From Erigeron canadensis (taxonomy: Eukaryota; Streptophyta; Magnoliopsida; Asterales; Asteraceae), in the NCBI RefSeq assembly GCF_010389155.1, contig NC_057761.1, positions 7,814,501 to 7,878,500 of the forward strand: a DNA stretch of 64,000 bases, read 5' to 3'. Below the pieces are notes generated by a model. It made no database searches. It was not told where the DNA came from and saw nothing but the letters and a program-made list of their open reading frames with translations. The translations under genes were made by a program, and so were the position numbers. Shown here piece by piece: positions 22,168 through 33,603 of the stretch. Numbering within the stretch: position 1 is the stretch's first letter; the number at the start of each line of letters is the position of its first letter.

Positions 22168-22835
22168 TAACTAAATATCAGTATTCACGAGTACGCAACA
22201 GAAGCAAATAAAACCATGTAATCAAATAATTAACCTTAAAATAGGGTTAAGGAATACCTCTTAATGTAGATGATAAAGTAAAGAAACTTTAAAAAGATTT
22301 GAAATAAATCCCTCTATGATTGCACACACGATCCACCGATATAGGTGTGCTAGCACTTGATCACGAACCAAGCAACCTTTGACTTAATCTTCTTCTTCAA
22401 AACCGAAAACCAAAAACCCTAAAGGATTTTTTCTTGCTTTGGCCGTCCAAAAGAATAGAGGAGGAGAGGAGAGATTTAGGGTTTAATTCTCTTGGAATTG
22501 TAGTTATGAAAAACCATTAACCTGACTTTAGTATTTATAGGTTTAATCCAACTTGGCTATTAAGTTAGGGTTTCACTAGGAATCCTAGTAGGAGGTCGGC
22601 CCCCTATGGGCTTTTCTAGAACTTTCCCTAAGCGTATTTAATTACAATTATCTCCTTACTTTAACCACCGTTAGCTAGTAACCGTTAAATATTAACGACC
22701 GTTCATTAACTTATTCGTGATCCATATTAATTAACAAATCAATTAATATTAACTATATTTGAATCGAGACGTGTGACCCCATAGGCTTAAATTATTTCCG
22801 GACATACGTTCATTTTACGTGATCACATACTAACA
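22168..22835 (-). repeat. copia-A 3' LTR, main part
   Basis: Continues the LTR begun at 9663-9679 after the Sire-1 insertion. It shares ATTCACGAGTACGCA near its left end and TTAAATTATTTCCGGACAT near its right end with the copia-B LTRs. It ends ...CATACTAACA. Confidence 0.85.
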
Positions 22836-23805
22836 GCTCCCACTTGAGCTCATAACAAATGAAGGTAATAACATTGGTTAGCGTCTAGCAACACACCAAT
22901 GTTCCCAGAAATATTTAAGTATAGTTTCTTAAAGTATATTTAAATGGTTGAGACATTTATTATCCCTTTGTTCAGATACCGTGTTAAACATGAATATGGA
23001 TCAATGTCATTTCATGATTTAACGATTCTGTTTCTCATTTCGTCACTACTTAAGATTACCAAACATAATCGAGACACATCTGGATGCATTTAGACATGGC
23101 CATGTAAACATCTTAAATAGTCCCAATGAGGGGCCCAATGGTATCATTCTGCAACTATTAGTTGGAGGAACAAATCCTGTATTGACTACACGTGTCAGTC
23201 ATCATACTTCACTACACTTTCTAAAAATAGCCCTTTATGTACTCCCTTATTCAGGAGAGTTAGAACTATATCTAGTAAGTGCAATCCATACATGCTGACC
23301 TGCTTGTATCTCAAGTCAAAGGATCAATAAAGTAACCATTTACGAATTTCACTTAATGACGCCGATCCATAAAGTAATAAATCCATTAGTGGGGTAGTCT
23401 GATATGCATCATATGGATACCATGTGAGTTTGGTGGGACCTGCCATTATATATTCAAAGAATATAACCAATCGCTCAGATTTGTCTTAGTTTAATTATAT
23501 TCTCATATAATTAATCGACAATGGACAATTTAGAAAATTTAATATAATATTCAAGGATTAAACATGCAAATATAGGATACAATTAATATTAAAAAAAATC
23601 AGACATATCAAGTACTTTATTTCATTATGAAAAATATAAATTGTTTAACATCCCTTATCCAAATACTGAAACAACAGATTTACATGAAATAACTAGCTAA
23701 TTTAAGTCCTATGCCCTCAGCATGCCTTTCAAGCTTGGGCTTAGCCAAAGCTTTTGTGAAAGGATCAGCTAAGTTAAAATATGTGTGAACTTTGAGTAAT
23801 TTGAT
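22836..23805 (-). other. copia-A 3' untranslated region
   Basis: The polypurine tract lies next to the LTR, followed by about 950 bp of non-coding DNA. Recognisable counterparts in copia-B (36002-37000) and copia-C (50184-51180) include AGCAACAC.CCAATG and TATTATCCCTTTGTTCAGAT. Confidence 0.75.
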
Positions 23806-24207
23806 CTATCTTAGTTCGATCTGCTCACGAATATAGTGATATCTTCTAGCATAATGTCTGGCACCTTTCTGAGCTCCGGGCTCATTGGCAATGATTAATG
23901 CACCAGTTTTATCACAGTACATATCAGTGGGTAAGTCACTCGAGGGGATCATGTCAAGCCCGCTAATAAACTTCCTTATCCAAACTGCTTCCATTGCGGC
24001 TTCTGAGGTGGCAATGTACTCCGACTCTATTGCAGACATGGCAACTATGGTTTGATTCTTGCTTTTCCAAACCACAGCACCTCCGTTAAGAACGAAGACG
24101 AATTCTGACTGAGATTTCGGGTCATCTCTATCAGTTTGAAATCCAGCATCACAGTATCCGGTCACTTTGAGCTCTAAGTCTGGATTTCCTCCATACACCA
24201 AAAACAT
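23806..24207 (-). pseudogene. pol: copia-A RNase H
   Basis: Open frame with the Copia RNase H landmarks: VTGYCDAGFQTDRDDPKSQS, VVWKSKNQTIVAMS, AIESEYIATSEAAMEAVWI and the end HYARRYHYIREQIELR. A frame change near 24210 separates it from reverse transcriptase. Confidence 0.88.
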
Positions 24208-24211
24208 ATCT

Positions 24212-25130
24212 TTACTTCAAAATGTTCTTAACAGCAGTCCAGTGGCTTTCACCTGGATTGATGTTTTGCGCGAACGCCACATCGGGTCTAGTGCATCTAA
24301 CCGCATACATAATGGATCCCACAGGCGAAGCATAAGGAATTCTTCGCATACGCTCCACCTCATTAGGTGTAGTAGCACCCTGTTTGATAGATAAACTAAG
24401 TCCTTCTTGCATAGGTATAAACCCACGCTTAGAATTCTCCATCTTGAATCGTTTCAAGACCTTATCAATATAAGCACTTTGACTTAGTCCAATTAACCGC
24501 TTTGATCTATCTCGGTAGATCTTGATTCCAAGAATAAATGCCGCTTCTCCTAAATCTTTCATGGCAAAACACTTTCCAAGATGAAATTTAACATCTTGCA
24601 ACATTGGAATGTATTTTCCTATGATTAATAGGTCATCAACATATAAGACAAAGAAAGTAACATTAATCCCACTAGCTTTGCGATATACACATGGCTCATC
24701 GGGATTTTGAACGAAACCAAACTTTTTTGATTTCTTCATCAAACTGCTTGTTCCAACTTCTTGATGCTTGCTTTAGTCCATAAATGGACCTTTGAAGCTT
24801 GCATACTTTGTTGGGATGTTTTTGATCAATAAAACCTTCAAGTTGATCCATATAGACTTCTTCATCCAAGTAACCATTTAAGAAGGCAGTCTTAACATCC
24901 ATTTGCCATATCTCAAAGTCATAGTACACAGCTATGGCTAAGAGAATCCTAATAGCTCTAATGTCCACAACTGGAGAAAAGGTCTCATCATAGTCAACAC
25001 CGAAACGTTGAGTATAACCTTTCGCCACGAGACGAGCTTTATATGTGTGTACATTTCTATCGATGTACGTCTTCTTCTTGAAGATTCACTTACACCCAAC
25101 AGTTTGAGCATTTTGTGGAAGATCAACCAA
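24212..25130 (-). pseudogene. pol: copia-A reverse transcriptase
   Basis: Two overlapping frames: 25028-24696 ([52 protein letters not shown]) and 24742-24212 ([49 protein letters not shown]). The YVDD catalytic motif is retained. A frameshift lies near 24715-24740, and the region upstream of 25028 is broken further. Confidence 0.9.
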
Positions 25131-26365
25131 GCTCTAGACTTGATTGTCTTTCATGGATTTCATTTCCACCTTCGTAGCTTCAAGTCAATTGTCAAATTCC
25201 GGATCTGATAATGCAGCTTTGAAATTCGGAGGCTCATCGAGATCTCCTAAAATGTTTTCTTCTACCATCAAACATTTATTGTCAGTAGGACGTCTTGTCC
25301 TTTCGGACCTACGAAGTGGAATTGCTTCATCATCATCGACTTGAGGTTCATCACTTTAAACATTCCCCCCCCAAGTTGATGATTGCTAGGAGCTTCAGAA
25401 GGTGACACATCTTCCTCTTGAGTCTCATCAAGTTTTACAACCCTCCCACTGTTCTCTTTAGCTAATTTCTTTTCAAAGAATTCAGCATATCGAGCAATGC
25501 GAACAGTGTTTTTGACGGGATCATACTAGTCGTAACCCATCGTTTCCTTAGAGTATCCGACAAAGATGCACTTAGTAGTTCTGGGTTCAAGTTTGTCAGG
25601 CGTATCGCGCTTCACAAGTGTCTCACATCCCCAGACTCTTAAGTAAGACAGATTAGGGACATCTCCATGCCATAATTCATATGGTGTCTGGTCAACCTTA
25701 AGTACAGCAGTCTCTAGAGCATAATCCCAACACGAAAATGGGAGAGTCGTAAGGTTCATCATAGATCTCACCATGTCTAGCAAGGTTCGATTTCTCCTTT
25801 CAGACACTCCATTATGTTGAGGAGTTTATGGAGGAGTAAGCTGTTGGACAAGTCCACACGCTTTCAGATAATCCTTAAACTCTTGGCTTAAGTATTCACC
25901 ACCTCAATCTGAACGAAGAATCTTGATGGTTTTTCCGAGTTGATTTTCCACTTCATTTTTAAACTCTTTGAATGTTTCAAACACTTCTTGTTTATGTTTA
26001 AGCAAGTAAACATAACCATAACGACTGAAATCATCCGTAAAAGTTATGAAGTAGGTAGCTCCTTTTCTTGACATATGTCTAAATGGGCCGCAAACATAGG
26101 TATGAATGAGTCCAAGAAGATCTTTAGCCCTCTCTGGTTTATGCGGAAAAGGTTTTTTTGTCATTTTGCCGGAAACACATGACTCGCATTTATCAAAGGA
26201 TTCATCATTTAATTGTAAGATCCCTTCACGTTGAAGTCTTTGAATGCGATTTTTGCCAATGTGTGCAAGACGACAGTGCCAAAGATAGATAGAGTCCAAG
26301 TTAGTCTTGGCTCTTTTGCTAACATTATACATTGAATTATCATTTAGTGAATCACAACCACGCAT
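25131..26365 (-). pseudogene. pol: copia-A integrase
   Basis: 26365-25904 encodes the GAG-pre-integrase zinc motif (LWHCRLAHIG ... CESCVSGKM) and the start of the catalytic core (YFITFTDDFSRYGYVYLLKH ... TIKILRSD). It ends at TGA 25906-25904, where copia-B has CGA (Arg). The core continues in broken form to 25526 (SERRNRTLLDMVRSMMNLTT; YLRVWGCETLVKRDTPDKLE; CIFVGYSKETMGYD). The linker down to 25131 is degenerate. Confidence 0.88.
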
Positions 26366-26760
26366 ATCAATTTCATAAATACCTTTATTATCAATAGCAT
26401 CAAAATAATGAACATTATTTTTAGAAACTGAATACTATTATCATTAAAAACATTAATGAATCCGTTGTCTTTCAACACTGAAACTGAAACTACACCTCTA
26501 GTAATAGATGGCGCATAATGACAATTGTCTAAAACAATAATTAAACCGGAAGGAAGAAGTAAATGATATTCTCCAATAGCTTCAACAGGTGCTGGTAGAC
26601 CATTGCCCACGAACAGCTGCAAAGCTCTGGGCTTCAGCGTCCTCCTTTTCCTAAGTGCCTGTAATTCATTACAGATATGAGTTCCACAGCCAGTGTCACA
26701 AACCCATGATTTACGCTTAGTAAAGGAAAATAATTCAGTAGTGAAGATACTTGAGTACTA
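26366..26760 (-). pseudogene. pol: copia-A protease and spacer
   Basis: The minus strand near 26703 gives CDTGCGTHICNELQAL, a Copia protease active site with DTG. It is followed in frame by LQLFVGNGLPAPVEAIGEYH and VLDNCHYAPSITRGVVSVS. Frameshifts separate it from gag upstream and from integrase downstream (near 26430). Confidence 0.75.
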
Positions 26761-27196
26761 GCACCGCTAGCTTGCTTCTTCTTCACATTCAACTCGGCAA
26801 GATACTTGGGACAGTTCCTCTTCCAGTACCCGACTTCATTACAATGATGACAGGTCTGGTCTTTAGCCGGATGCTCTTTCTTAGCTGGAGGGGTTTTCTT
26901 TGGTTTGGAGGCAATAGCAGATTGCTTACCCTTGCCTTTACCATCAAACTTGCCTTTAGCTTGGTGCGATTTTTAGCTTTCTGGATCCGACCCCCTTTTA
27001 TCATAAGAACATTTGGGTCATTGGCCTTCTTTGGAATCGTATTCTAATATTCAATGAGCATGGCGTGAAGATTAGTGACACACTTTTTCATAGAGTGCAT
27101 GGTATAGTTTTGCACAAAGCCCTCATATTCCTTAGTAAGGGATTTGAGAATCATGCCAACTTTTACCTCTTTATGATAAGCGTACTCCATCGAATC
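26761..27196 (-). pseudogene. gag: copia-A gag, C-terminal part
   Basis: The minus strand encodes GMILKSLTKEYEGFVQNYTM, the C-terminal capsid-like part seen also in copia-B (39777-40010). A zinc knuckle CHHCNEVGYWKRNC follows, in which the usual His is Tyr. A frameshift lies near 26970. The frame is cut at 27196 by the gypsy LTR; the N-terminal half of gag is absent on this side. Confidence 0.8.
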
Positions 27197-29955
27197 TGTG
27201 ACATCCGTCAAATTTTCACTTTATTAATTTAACCTAATTATATGCAATTAGGGTTCGATTATATTAATTAGGGCATTTTAGGCTAAGATAGGGCATGATT
27301 AGTTATATGAGTATGTGCAAGGTTTTCTTATTTGATTGTGTGATTAATCAAACTACTAGTGAACTATCTTAACAAGTTTAAAAACCTTGATGATGATCAA
27401 CTAGAAAATAAAAAGTTCAAATCTTCGGAAAATTCGTAAAACGCCTATTTTTCGCATAAGCTTTTCTTGTATGAACTTAAGACTTGGGGAAACATAATTT
27501 CTAGTATTTCTACACTCGATTATGATTTTTAATTCATAAAATAACACACTCGAAAAATCGGAAAATCTAAATAATTATAGTGAATAGTAAGGAGGTTAAA
27601 GATTTTTAACGAGTTATTTAAACTAGATATTTTGTTTTACCATGACTATTGAAAACATCACCTCTTTTCTTTTACCACCACCACTTTTCTACCACATCAC
27701 CACCCTAGTAAAAAGTTGATGAATCACCTCCCCTAGCCCCCTAAACCCATGGCCAAAACCACCACCATTTTACCTTTCATTTGCAAATTCTTTTACTATA
27801 AATAGCCAGCTTATGTCTTCATTCCAATTTGCTAATTCACACAATCAAACTTCTTCTTCTTAAATCCCTATCATTCTAAGATCCATACTTGTTCAAGTTC
27901 AAGCATATCTCTCACAACCTTTCATCATCCCAAGCTTTCGATTCAACCAAAGTTATCTTGATTTCGTTGGTTTCGAAGTTGTAAACACGAAGTTGTTATC
28001 GGGAATTCTTACAAGATCATCAAAAAGTCTAGTTATAATGGCCAATTGGAGTTAGGATTTATTCATATTCTTCAAGTAAACAAGTCCAAGCTATATTCAA
28101 TTTTCTCAAGATCTTCTTCGGAGCTCATTCCTATATCGTTACTTTGATCATAAAATTTTTAATTCTCCGAACTTGTAAGTGTTTTTATAAAACCTTACTA
28201 TACTTTTCTCTTTGATTTTAGAACTATATGTTATCTATTAAAATGCTTGTCAACTTATTTATACTCATTTTAATACATACTTGCATTTAAATACGTTGAA
28301 TATGTCTTTTATACGCATAATAAATTGTTGGTACTTTTATAGAATTGAAGTACATGATATTTACACTTAAATAAATCTCCTTATGTACTTCCAATGAAGT
28401 ATAAATGAATATTTATATAATCGCTATTCACCATCTGTGAATTGTTTTCGTTTTCTCGAATTATCGGATTTATGGATAAAATATATCCTTGATAGCCTCT
28501 TAACCATACTATATTTCTAAATGTGATTGCCATTGACCTTGGGCATCTCTAGGGTATACCAACGGAGCGGATTGTAGTTCGCAAACGGTTTGCTTTCGCA
28601 TTCTAAACGCAACTTGGTTCACCGTCGGGATACTACATGACCCACGTCAACCCTAACACAACTGGAAATATAATATTGGTTTTTCTTGCCATTTAAGGTA
28701 TCTCTTCATCCTATGATTAATACATTTTGTATTAATTATAGTCCTACTATTTAAAGTATCTCTTCGATATATGTATATAAATATATACACACTCGTATTC
28801 GTTTTCGAATATATTTCATATCAATTCAAAGAAACACTTTCAAGTGTCTTCTTATTCTCATTCATATCTTAAGCTAAATGATAGCTTATAAATTGTATTT
28901 TTAACAAAAGCTTATGAAAGATTTTTATAAAGATAAAATGAGAAATCATTTATAAATATTTTAAAAATAAAGATTTTTAGAAAGAACCCAAAGTTTCTTA
29001 CGTTGACAAGCGTATTGATAAATAACATTATTAAGTTTAAACCTAGACTATAAATCAAATCGTATTTTCTATTAGGATAATTTGCTCGTTTGCCATCATC
29101 GTCATCTACAACCTTTTTACGTTACTAATCAATTTTACCAATCTAAGGTGAGTTTCATGGATCCCTATTTACTATTTTTGGGACTAAGAATACACAACTA
29201 TTTTGTTTTTATGGACACAATTGCTTAAAATGATCCATGCTTATATTTTTATTATTACAATGCTCTGGCTCGAAATCCCCTATATGGAACTTGGACCGAT
29301 TAAAATTTACAACGCGAATATTATAAATAGTACTATTGGGTTGACACCCCTATCCTGGTTAGTTGCACTAACACATGCAAGGGATAATTAATATTTGAAA
29401 TATATCGTAATTGTGTTGAGCATTTTAGCATCACAAGAGGGGTATTATTATTATATATACGTGAATCGTATGATGTTAAGGTATTCGGTTTCCAAGGTAT
29501 AAGCATGTGATAGATATTATTGGTTTGAATAATCATGTTATCTTGATATTCGTAATGCATGCGATATCTTATATAAATCTTGTGATCCAAAGGTAAATTC
29601 TTATTATAAAAACTGTGAACTCACAAACTTTATGTTGACGTAATTTAAATGTGTATTCTCAGGTACTTGAGCTATTTGATGCATATACGTGATGCATGCT
29701 TTTGGAGTCACAACATATATTAGGAGAAAACATTTCGAGATGTCTTTAGCCTGTTAATATTCTCATGTTTTTAAAGAATCTCATTTGTACTTGTTGTATG
29801 CTCATTTCCATCTTTTGTAAGAACAAATGATTATTATTAATGAAAGTTTCTAAAACGTCTCATTATAGAGGTCGTTTATTATACTTTGTGTTGTGATTTC
29901 CTTTATTGTTCACTCCTTCTGTTTCTGCAAACTAAAATATTTTGGGGGTGTGACA
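27197..29955 (+). repeat. Gypsy 5' LTR
   Basis: Starts TGTGACATCCGTC and ends GGGGGTGTGACA, so both ends share TGTGACA. It holds a TATA box (CTATAAATAGCC, TATAAATA at 27797-27804) followed by a likely transcription start near 27830. The second LTR is outside or deleted, so the boundary rests on the primer site and the TG/CA ends. Confidence 0.8.
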
Positions 29956-29958
29956 GAT

Positions 29959-29971
29959 TGGTATCAGAGCC
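29959..29971 (+). other. Gypsy primer binding site (Met-tRNA)
   Basis: TGGTATCAGAGCC begins three bases after the LTR end (spacer GAT), complementary to initiator Met-tRNA. Confidence 0.88.
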
Positions 29972-30174
29972 ACAGGTTATAGTGAACTAGGTTGCATTAG
30001 TGGGCCTGATATATATGAATTATTAGGTTGCATTAATAAACTTAGTCTATAACAGTTTTGTGACAATGTGCTCATACATGCTTAGAATATACATTTTCAT
30101 GCCTTAGTTTACAAAAGCCTTAGTTCAATCATGCCTTAGATTTCTCATGCCTTAGTATTTTTGTAAATACAGAA

Positions 30175-30785
30175 ATGGCTGATAATCACTATGATTCAGA
30201 CTCTGATGATAGCATCAACCAAGTAGTCAAGATGAAATAAGTGATCTAGAAGATGCACCACTAGCTGATGATGAAACACCTCCTAAATCACCGATTTTGT
30301 TTGACCCTTATGTCAATCCAAATAATATTAGGGAATGGATAATGGATATGGGATGGCCTTTATTCGAGCAACCACCATTTGAGCCAAGGGATTTTCCCAT
30401 AACTTGTGAACTACCTCATCACACTGTACCTATTCTAGTGGCAGGACTCCATGAGCTAGAAAGTAAGTTAGAAGCTGTTCGATATGAAATGCAAAGCCTA
30501 GCAAGTCAAAGGAGTGTATCTATTACTAGAGAAAGTGTTAGAAATGTGAGGGAAGATTTTGATAGATTCACCGATTTATACAACCATAACGCTGCCATCC
30601 TAGATCATCTAGACGAAGACCATCAAGGTTTGGTCCAACATCTAAGAGAAAATAATGTGATCAACACCAGCAATGAGAAATCATTAGCTACTAGGATGCA
30701 AGAGATGGAAAAGACAATAGCCAGTCTCAAAGCTCAGTTGCCCTCCACTTCTGGAAACAAGAGAAACCGAGCTACAACACCCTAA
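30175..30785 (+). pseudogene. Gypsy leader ORF upstream of gag, one frameshift
   Basis: ATG at 30175 starts MADNHYDSDSDDSINQVV. After a frameshift near 30240 a frame continues from before 30297 to TAA at 30783 (about 200 aa in all). The N-terminal part is acidic. The middle (MGWPLFEQPPFEPRDFPI) may be folded, and the C-terminal half is a helical, coiled-coil-like stretch (LHELESKLEAVRYEMQSLAS; LATRMQEMEKTIASLKAQ). It lies between the primer site and gag and matches no gag or pol domain I know. Function unknown. Confidence 0.65.
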
Positions 30786-30820
30786 GAAAAGATGCTGAAG
30801 GAAGAGCAAGTTATTAGAAG

Positions 30821-30842
30821 CCTATATATATATATATATATA
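30821..30842. repeat. (TA)n microsatellite
   Basis: About ten TA units between the leader ORF and gag. Confidence 0.8.
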
Positions 30843-31190
30843 GTAGGAAATATATGTAAAAGATGTATTAGAATCACATATTAGGAAATACATATATTAG
30901 GATGACGTAATTTAAGTTCAAGAGTAGGCTAACTCTTCAGAAAGATACGGTTCTCTAAATTTTGATGTACTAGAGAACTCGTATATGTTTGATCAATGTA
31001 CTATGTAAATTTTTCCAAATATAATGCATGAGTACTTTCTTATACAAATGTGTTATATACTTGCAAGTCTTTGCTTTATTTTAAGAATTCTATTATTTTG
31101 GAATTTACTTGGTTAAGTATTATTTAAGTTAAGATTTTAGTATATTTCTAACAAAGTTACTAACTCGAAACATTTTCTTTATCTAAGAAA

Positions 31191-32450
31191 ATGGCGCCTC
31201 CTAAGAACGCGACTCTACTAAGAAGATCACCCCGAGCTAACCCAGATCCAACAAAAAGAAATTCGGAACCTGCTCAGAAAAAGAAACCTGAACCAGCCAA
31301 GAAAGTAACTCAACCTAAAACGACTAAGAAAACAAAGCCAATTGTTGAGCCGGAGAGTTCTAGTGATGAAGAGGAAGAAGAAATCATCCGCATAGCACAA
31401 AGTGAAATCGACAAACTAGTCGCCGAACAAGTTAAGGACATCATAGCGGCTGAAGCAAGTAAAAAATCTGGAAAGAAAGAAACTGCTAGTCAGACGAAAG
31501 GAAAGGGTATAGTTGCAAGTAAGACTAGTCAACAAGCAGGAGGAAATTCTAATAGGGTCGGTCTATACAAGGATTCCCTAAATTGCAAACCAACTTTCTT
31601 CCACGGCACTGAAGGGGCGGTAGGCCTATTACAATGGTTCGAGAAGACTGAGTCAGATTTCCGACTGAGACTCCTGATGAAAATTGAGTCAAGTATGCCA
31701 CTGGTACTCTTCTGAGTGGTGCTCTCACTTGGTGGAATGCATATGCTGTTGATGTAGAAATCGATAATGTTAATGCAACTCCTTGGGACGAAGTTAAGGA
31801 AATGTTGAGGGAAGAATATTGTCCGAGGAATGAAATTCAGAAGTTAGAAATGGAGTTTTGGAGTTTGAAGATGAAAGGAAACAACATTGCTGCCTATACT
31901 AGGCGTTTTCACGAATTGTCGGTATTATGCCTTACAATGGTTAAGCCATTGTACAAACAAGTTGAGCGATACCTTTGGGGACTTCCTCAGTCTATCCAAG
32001 GGAATGTGTTAGCATCAAAACCCGTTACGCTTTCAAATGCTGTTCGTTTAACTCATGAGCTCATGGATCAAGCAATTCGTCACGGAGCAGTAATCAAGAC
32101 TGCGGAAGTTAGGAACTTTGATAATAAGAGAAAATGGGATGGGAACCAAGGAAGAAACTTTACTCCTCGACCGTTCAGGAAGCCTGATAACATAAGAGCC
32201 TACAACGCGGGCCCGAGCAATAACATGCCAAACAAGGGAAACTCGCCAGTTTGTGGCCAGTGCAAGCGTAATCATCAAGGACCTTGCAAGTACTGTGAAA
32301 AGTGCAAAAGGTATGGCCATCTTACAAAAGATTGTAAGATTACCCCACCTACTAATATCAGAACCGCACCTGGAGGTTGTCACCATTGCGGAGATAAGGG
32401 CACTGGAGGCCAAATTGCCCAAAGCTGAATGTCATGAATGTCCAACCAGG
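31191..32450 (+). pseudogene. gag: Gypsy gag
   Basis: ATG at 31191 starts a Lys/Pro-rich tail (MAPPKNATLLRRSPRANPD). Then comes the gag core (CKPTFFHGTEGAVGLLQWFE), a break near 31680-31800, and the core again from 31802 (REEYCPRNEIQKLEMEFWSL; IAAYTRRFHELSVLC; YLWGLPQSIQGNVLASKP). Two zinc knuckles follow: CEKCKRYGHLTKDC and CHHCGDKG, the second broken by a single-base loss near 32399; its remaining Cys and WRPNC appear in the next frame. Confidence 0.87.
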
Positions 32451-32883
32451 TCGTGGGAGAGCATTTGTTATCACACCAGAACAAGCTCGGAATGACCCTA
32501 ACCTCGTTACGGGTATGTTCCTTATTGACAATTTCTATGCATCTGTTTTATTTGATACTGGTGCTGAAAAATGCTTTGTATCTGAAGAATTCAACCCGTC
32601 ACTTAATACAATTCCCGATAAATTAGATGCTAAGTATACAGTAGAAGTAGCTAACGGAAAACTCATGACTACCGACAAAATATTTCAAGAATGTACTCTA
32701 AATTTAGCCAATCACCCTTTTCCCATAGACTTAATGCCTGTGAAATTAGGAAGCTTCGACATAGTCATCGGTATGGATTTGTTGTCGAAACATCATGCCG
32801 AAATCTTGTGTCGCGATAAGGCAATCCAAATTCCTCTCCCGAATGGAGAAGTGATTATCATACAAGGAGAGAAAAGCACGTGA
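32434..32883 (+). pseudogene. pol: Gypsy aspartic protease
   Basis: An open stretch with VLFDTGAEKCFVS (active-site DTG) and SFDIVIGMDLLSKHHAEILC, the retropepsin flap and ILG-type region of Ty3/gypsy elements. It stops at TGA 32881-32883, after which the linker ([20 protein letters not shown]) continues in another frame. Confidence 0.85.
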
Positions 32884-33603
32884 AAGAAAAGAATTCAGAT
32901 GAGAAACGATTAGAAGAGGTGCCAGTAGTCAAAGAATTTCCCAATGTATTTCCAAAAGAATTATTAGGACTCCCACCATCTAGACAAGTAGACTTTCATG
33001 TTGATTTAGCACCTGGAGCGAAACCAGATCGATAAAGGTTTCATTAGACCAAGTTTCTCACCTTGGGGAGCTCTGGTCTTATTCGTTAAGAAAAAGGATG
33101 GATCCTTTAGAATGTGTTTCGACTATCGTGAGTTGAACAAACTAACGATTAAGAATAGATACCCTCTTCCGAGAATTGATGATTTATTCGATCAACTCCA
33201 AGGTTCTAAGTTCTATTCAAAGATAGACTTACGATCTGGTTATCATCAACTGAAAGTTAAGGAAGAAGACACACCTATAACAGCTTTCAGAACTCGTTAT
33301 GGCCACTACGAATTTCTAGTGATGCCATTTGGCTTAACAAATGCACCAGCTGTTTTCATGGATCTGATGAACCGCGTATGCAAACCATACTTGGATCAAT
33401 TCGTCATTGTATTCATCGATGACATTCTCATCTACTCGAAAAGCAAGGAGGAACACGAGCAACATTTGAGGAAAATCTTAGAACTGTTCAAGAAGGAGAA
33501 ACTGTATGCCAAATTCTCAAAATGTGATTTCCGGATTGAGAAAGTACAGTTCTTAGGTCACGTTGTTACTAGCAAGGGTATTCACGTGGATCCCTACAAA
33601 TGA
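32884..33603 (+). pseudogene. pol: Gypsy reverse transcriptase, truncated
   Basis: After the linker a short deletion joins GAKPDR to [20 protein letters not shown]. The polymerase then reads openly: [48 protein letters not shown] (catalytic FIDD) and [15 protein letters not shown]. It is cut at 33603, where the next bases give a stop and leader sequence of a Copia element begins. Thumb, connection, RNase H and integrase are missing. Confidence 0.9.

Larger units (their letters stand above)
9663..27196 (-). mobile_element. copia-A: decayed Ty1/copia retrotransposon, split by Sire-1 and cut by gypsy
   Basis: The 3' LTR begins TGTTGGAATATATAATT at 9663, is interrupted at 9680 by Sire-1, and resumes at 22168/22173 to end ...ACTAACA at 22835. 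A polypurine tract (GCTCAAGTGGGAGC on the minus strand) abuts it. Internal minus-strand coding remains run RNase H, reverse transcriptase, integrase, protease, gag from left to right, the Copia order in reverse. At 27197 a Ty3/gypsy LTR begins inside gag. The rest of gag, the leader and the 5' LTR are not continuous here; leader-like DNA at 33604-34911 may be part of it. Its LTR is closer to that of copia-C than to copia-B. Confidence 0.8.
27197..33603 (+). mobile_element. Ty3/gypsy element, 5' portion (LTR to reverse transcriptase)
   Basis: Order on the plus strand: a 2.76 kb LTR, a Met-tRNA primer site, a small extra ORF, gag with zinc knuckles, protease, and reverse transcriptase cut off at 33603. 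RNase H, integrase and the 3' LTR are missing. Long LTRs and this gag/protease type suggest a chromovirus-like lineage, but without integrase or a chromodomain this stays open. GAATC (27192-27196) would be the left half of the target duplication. Confidence 0.88.
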
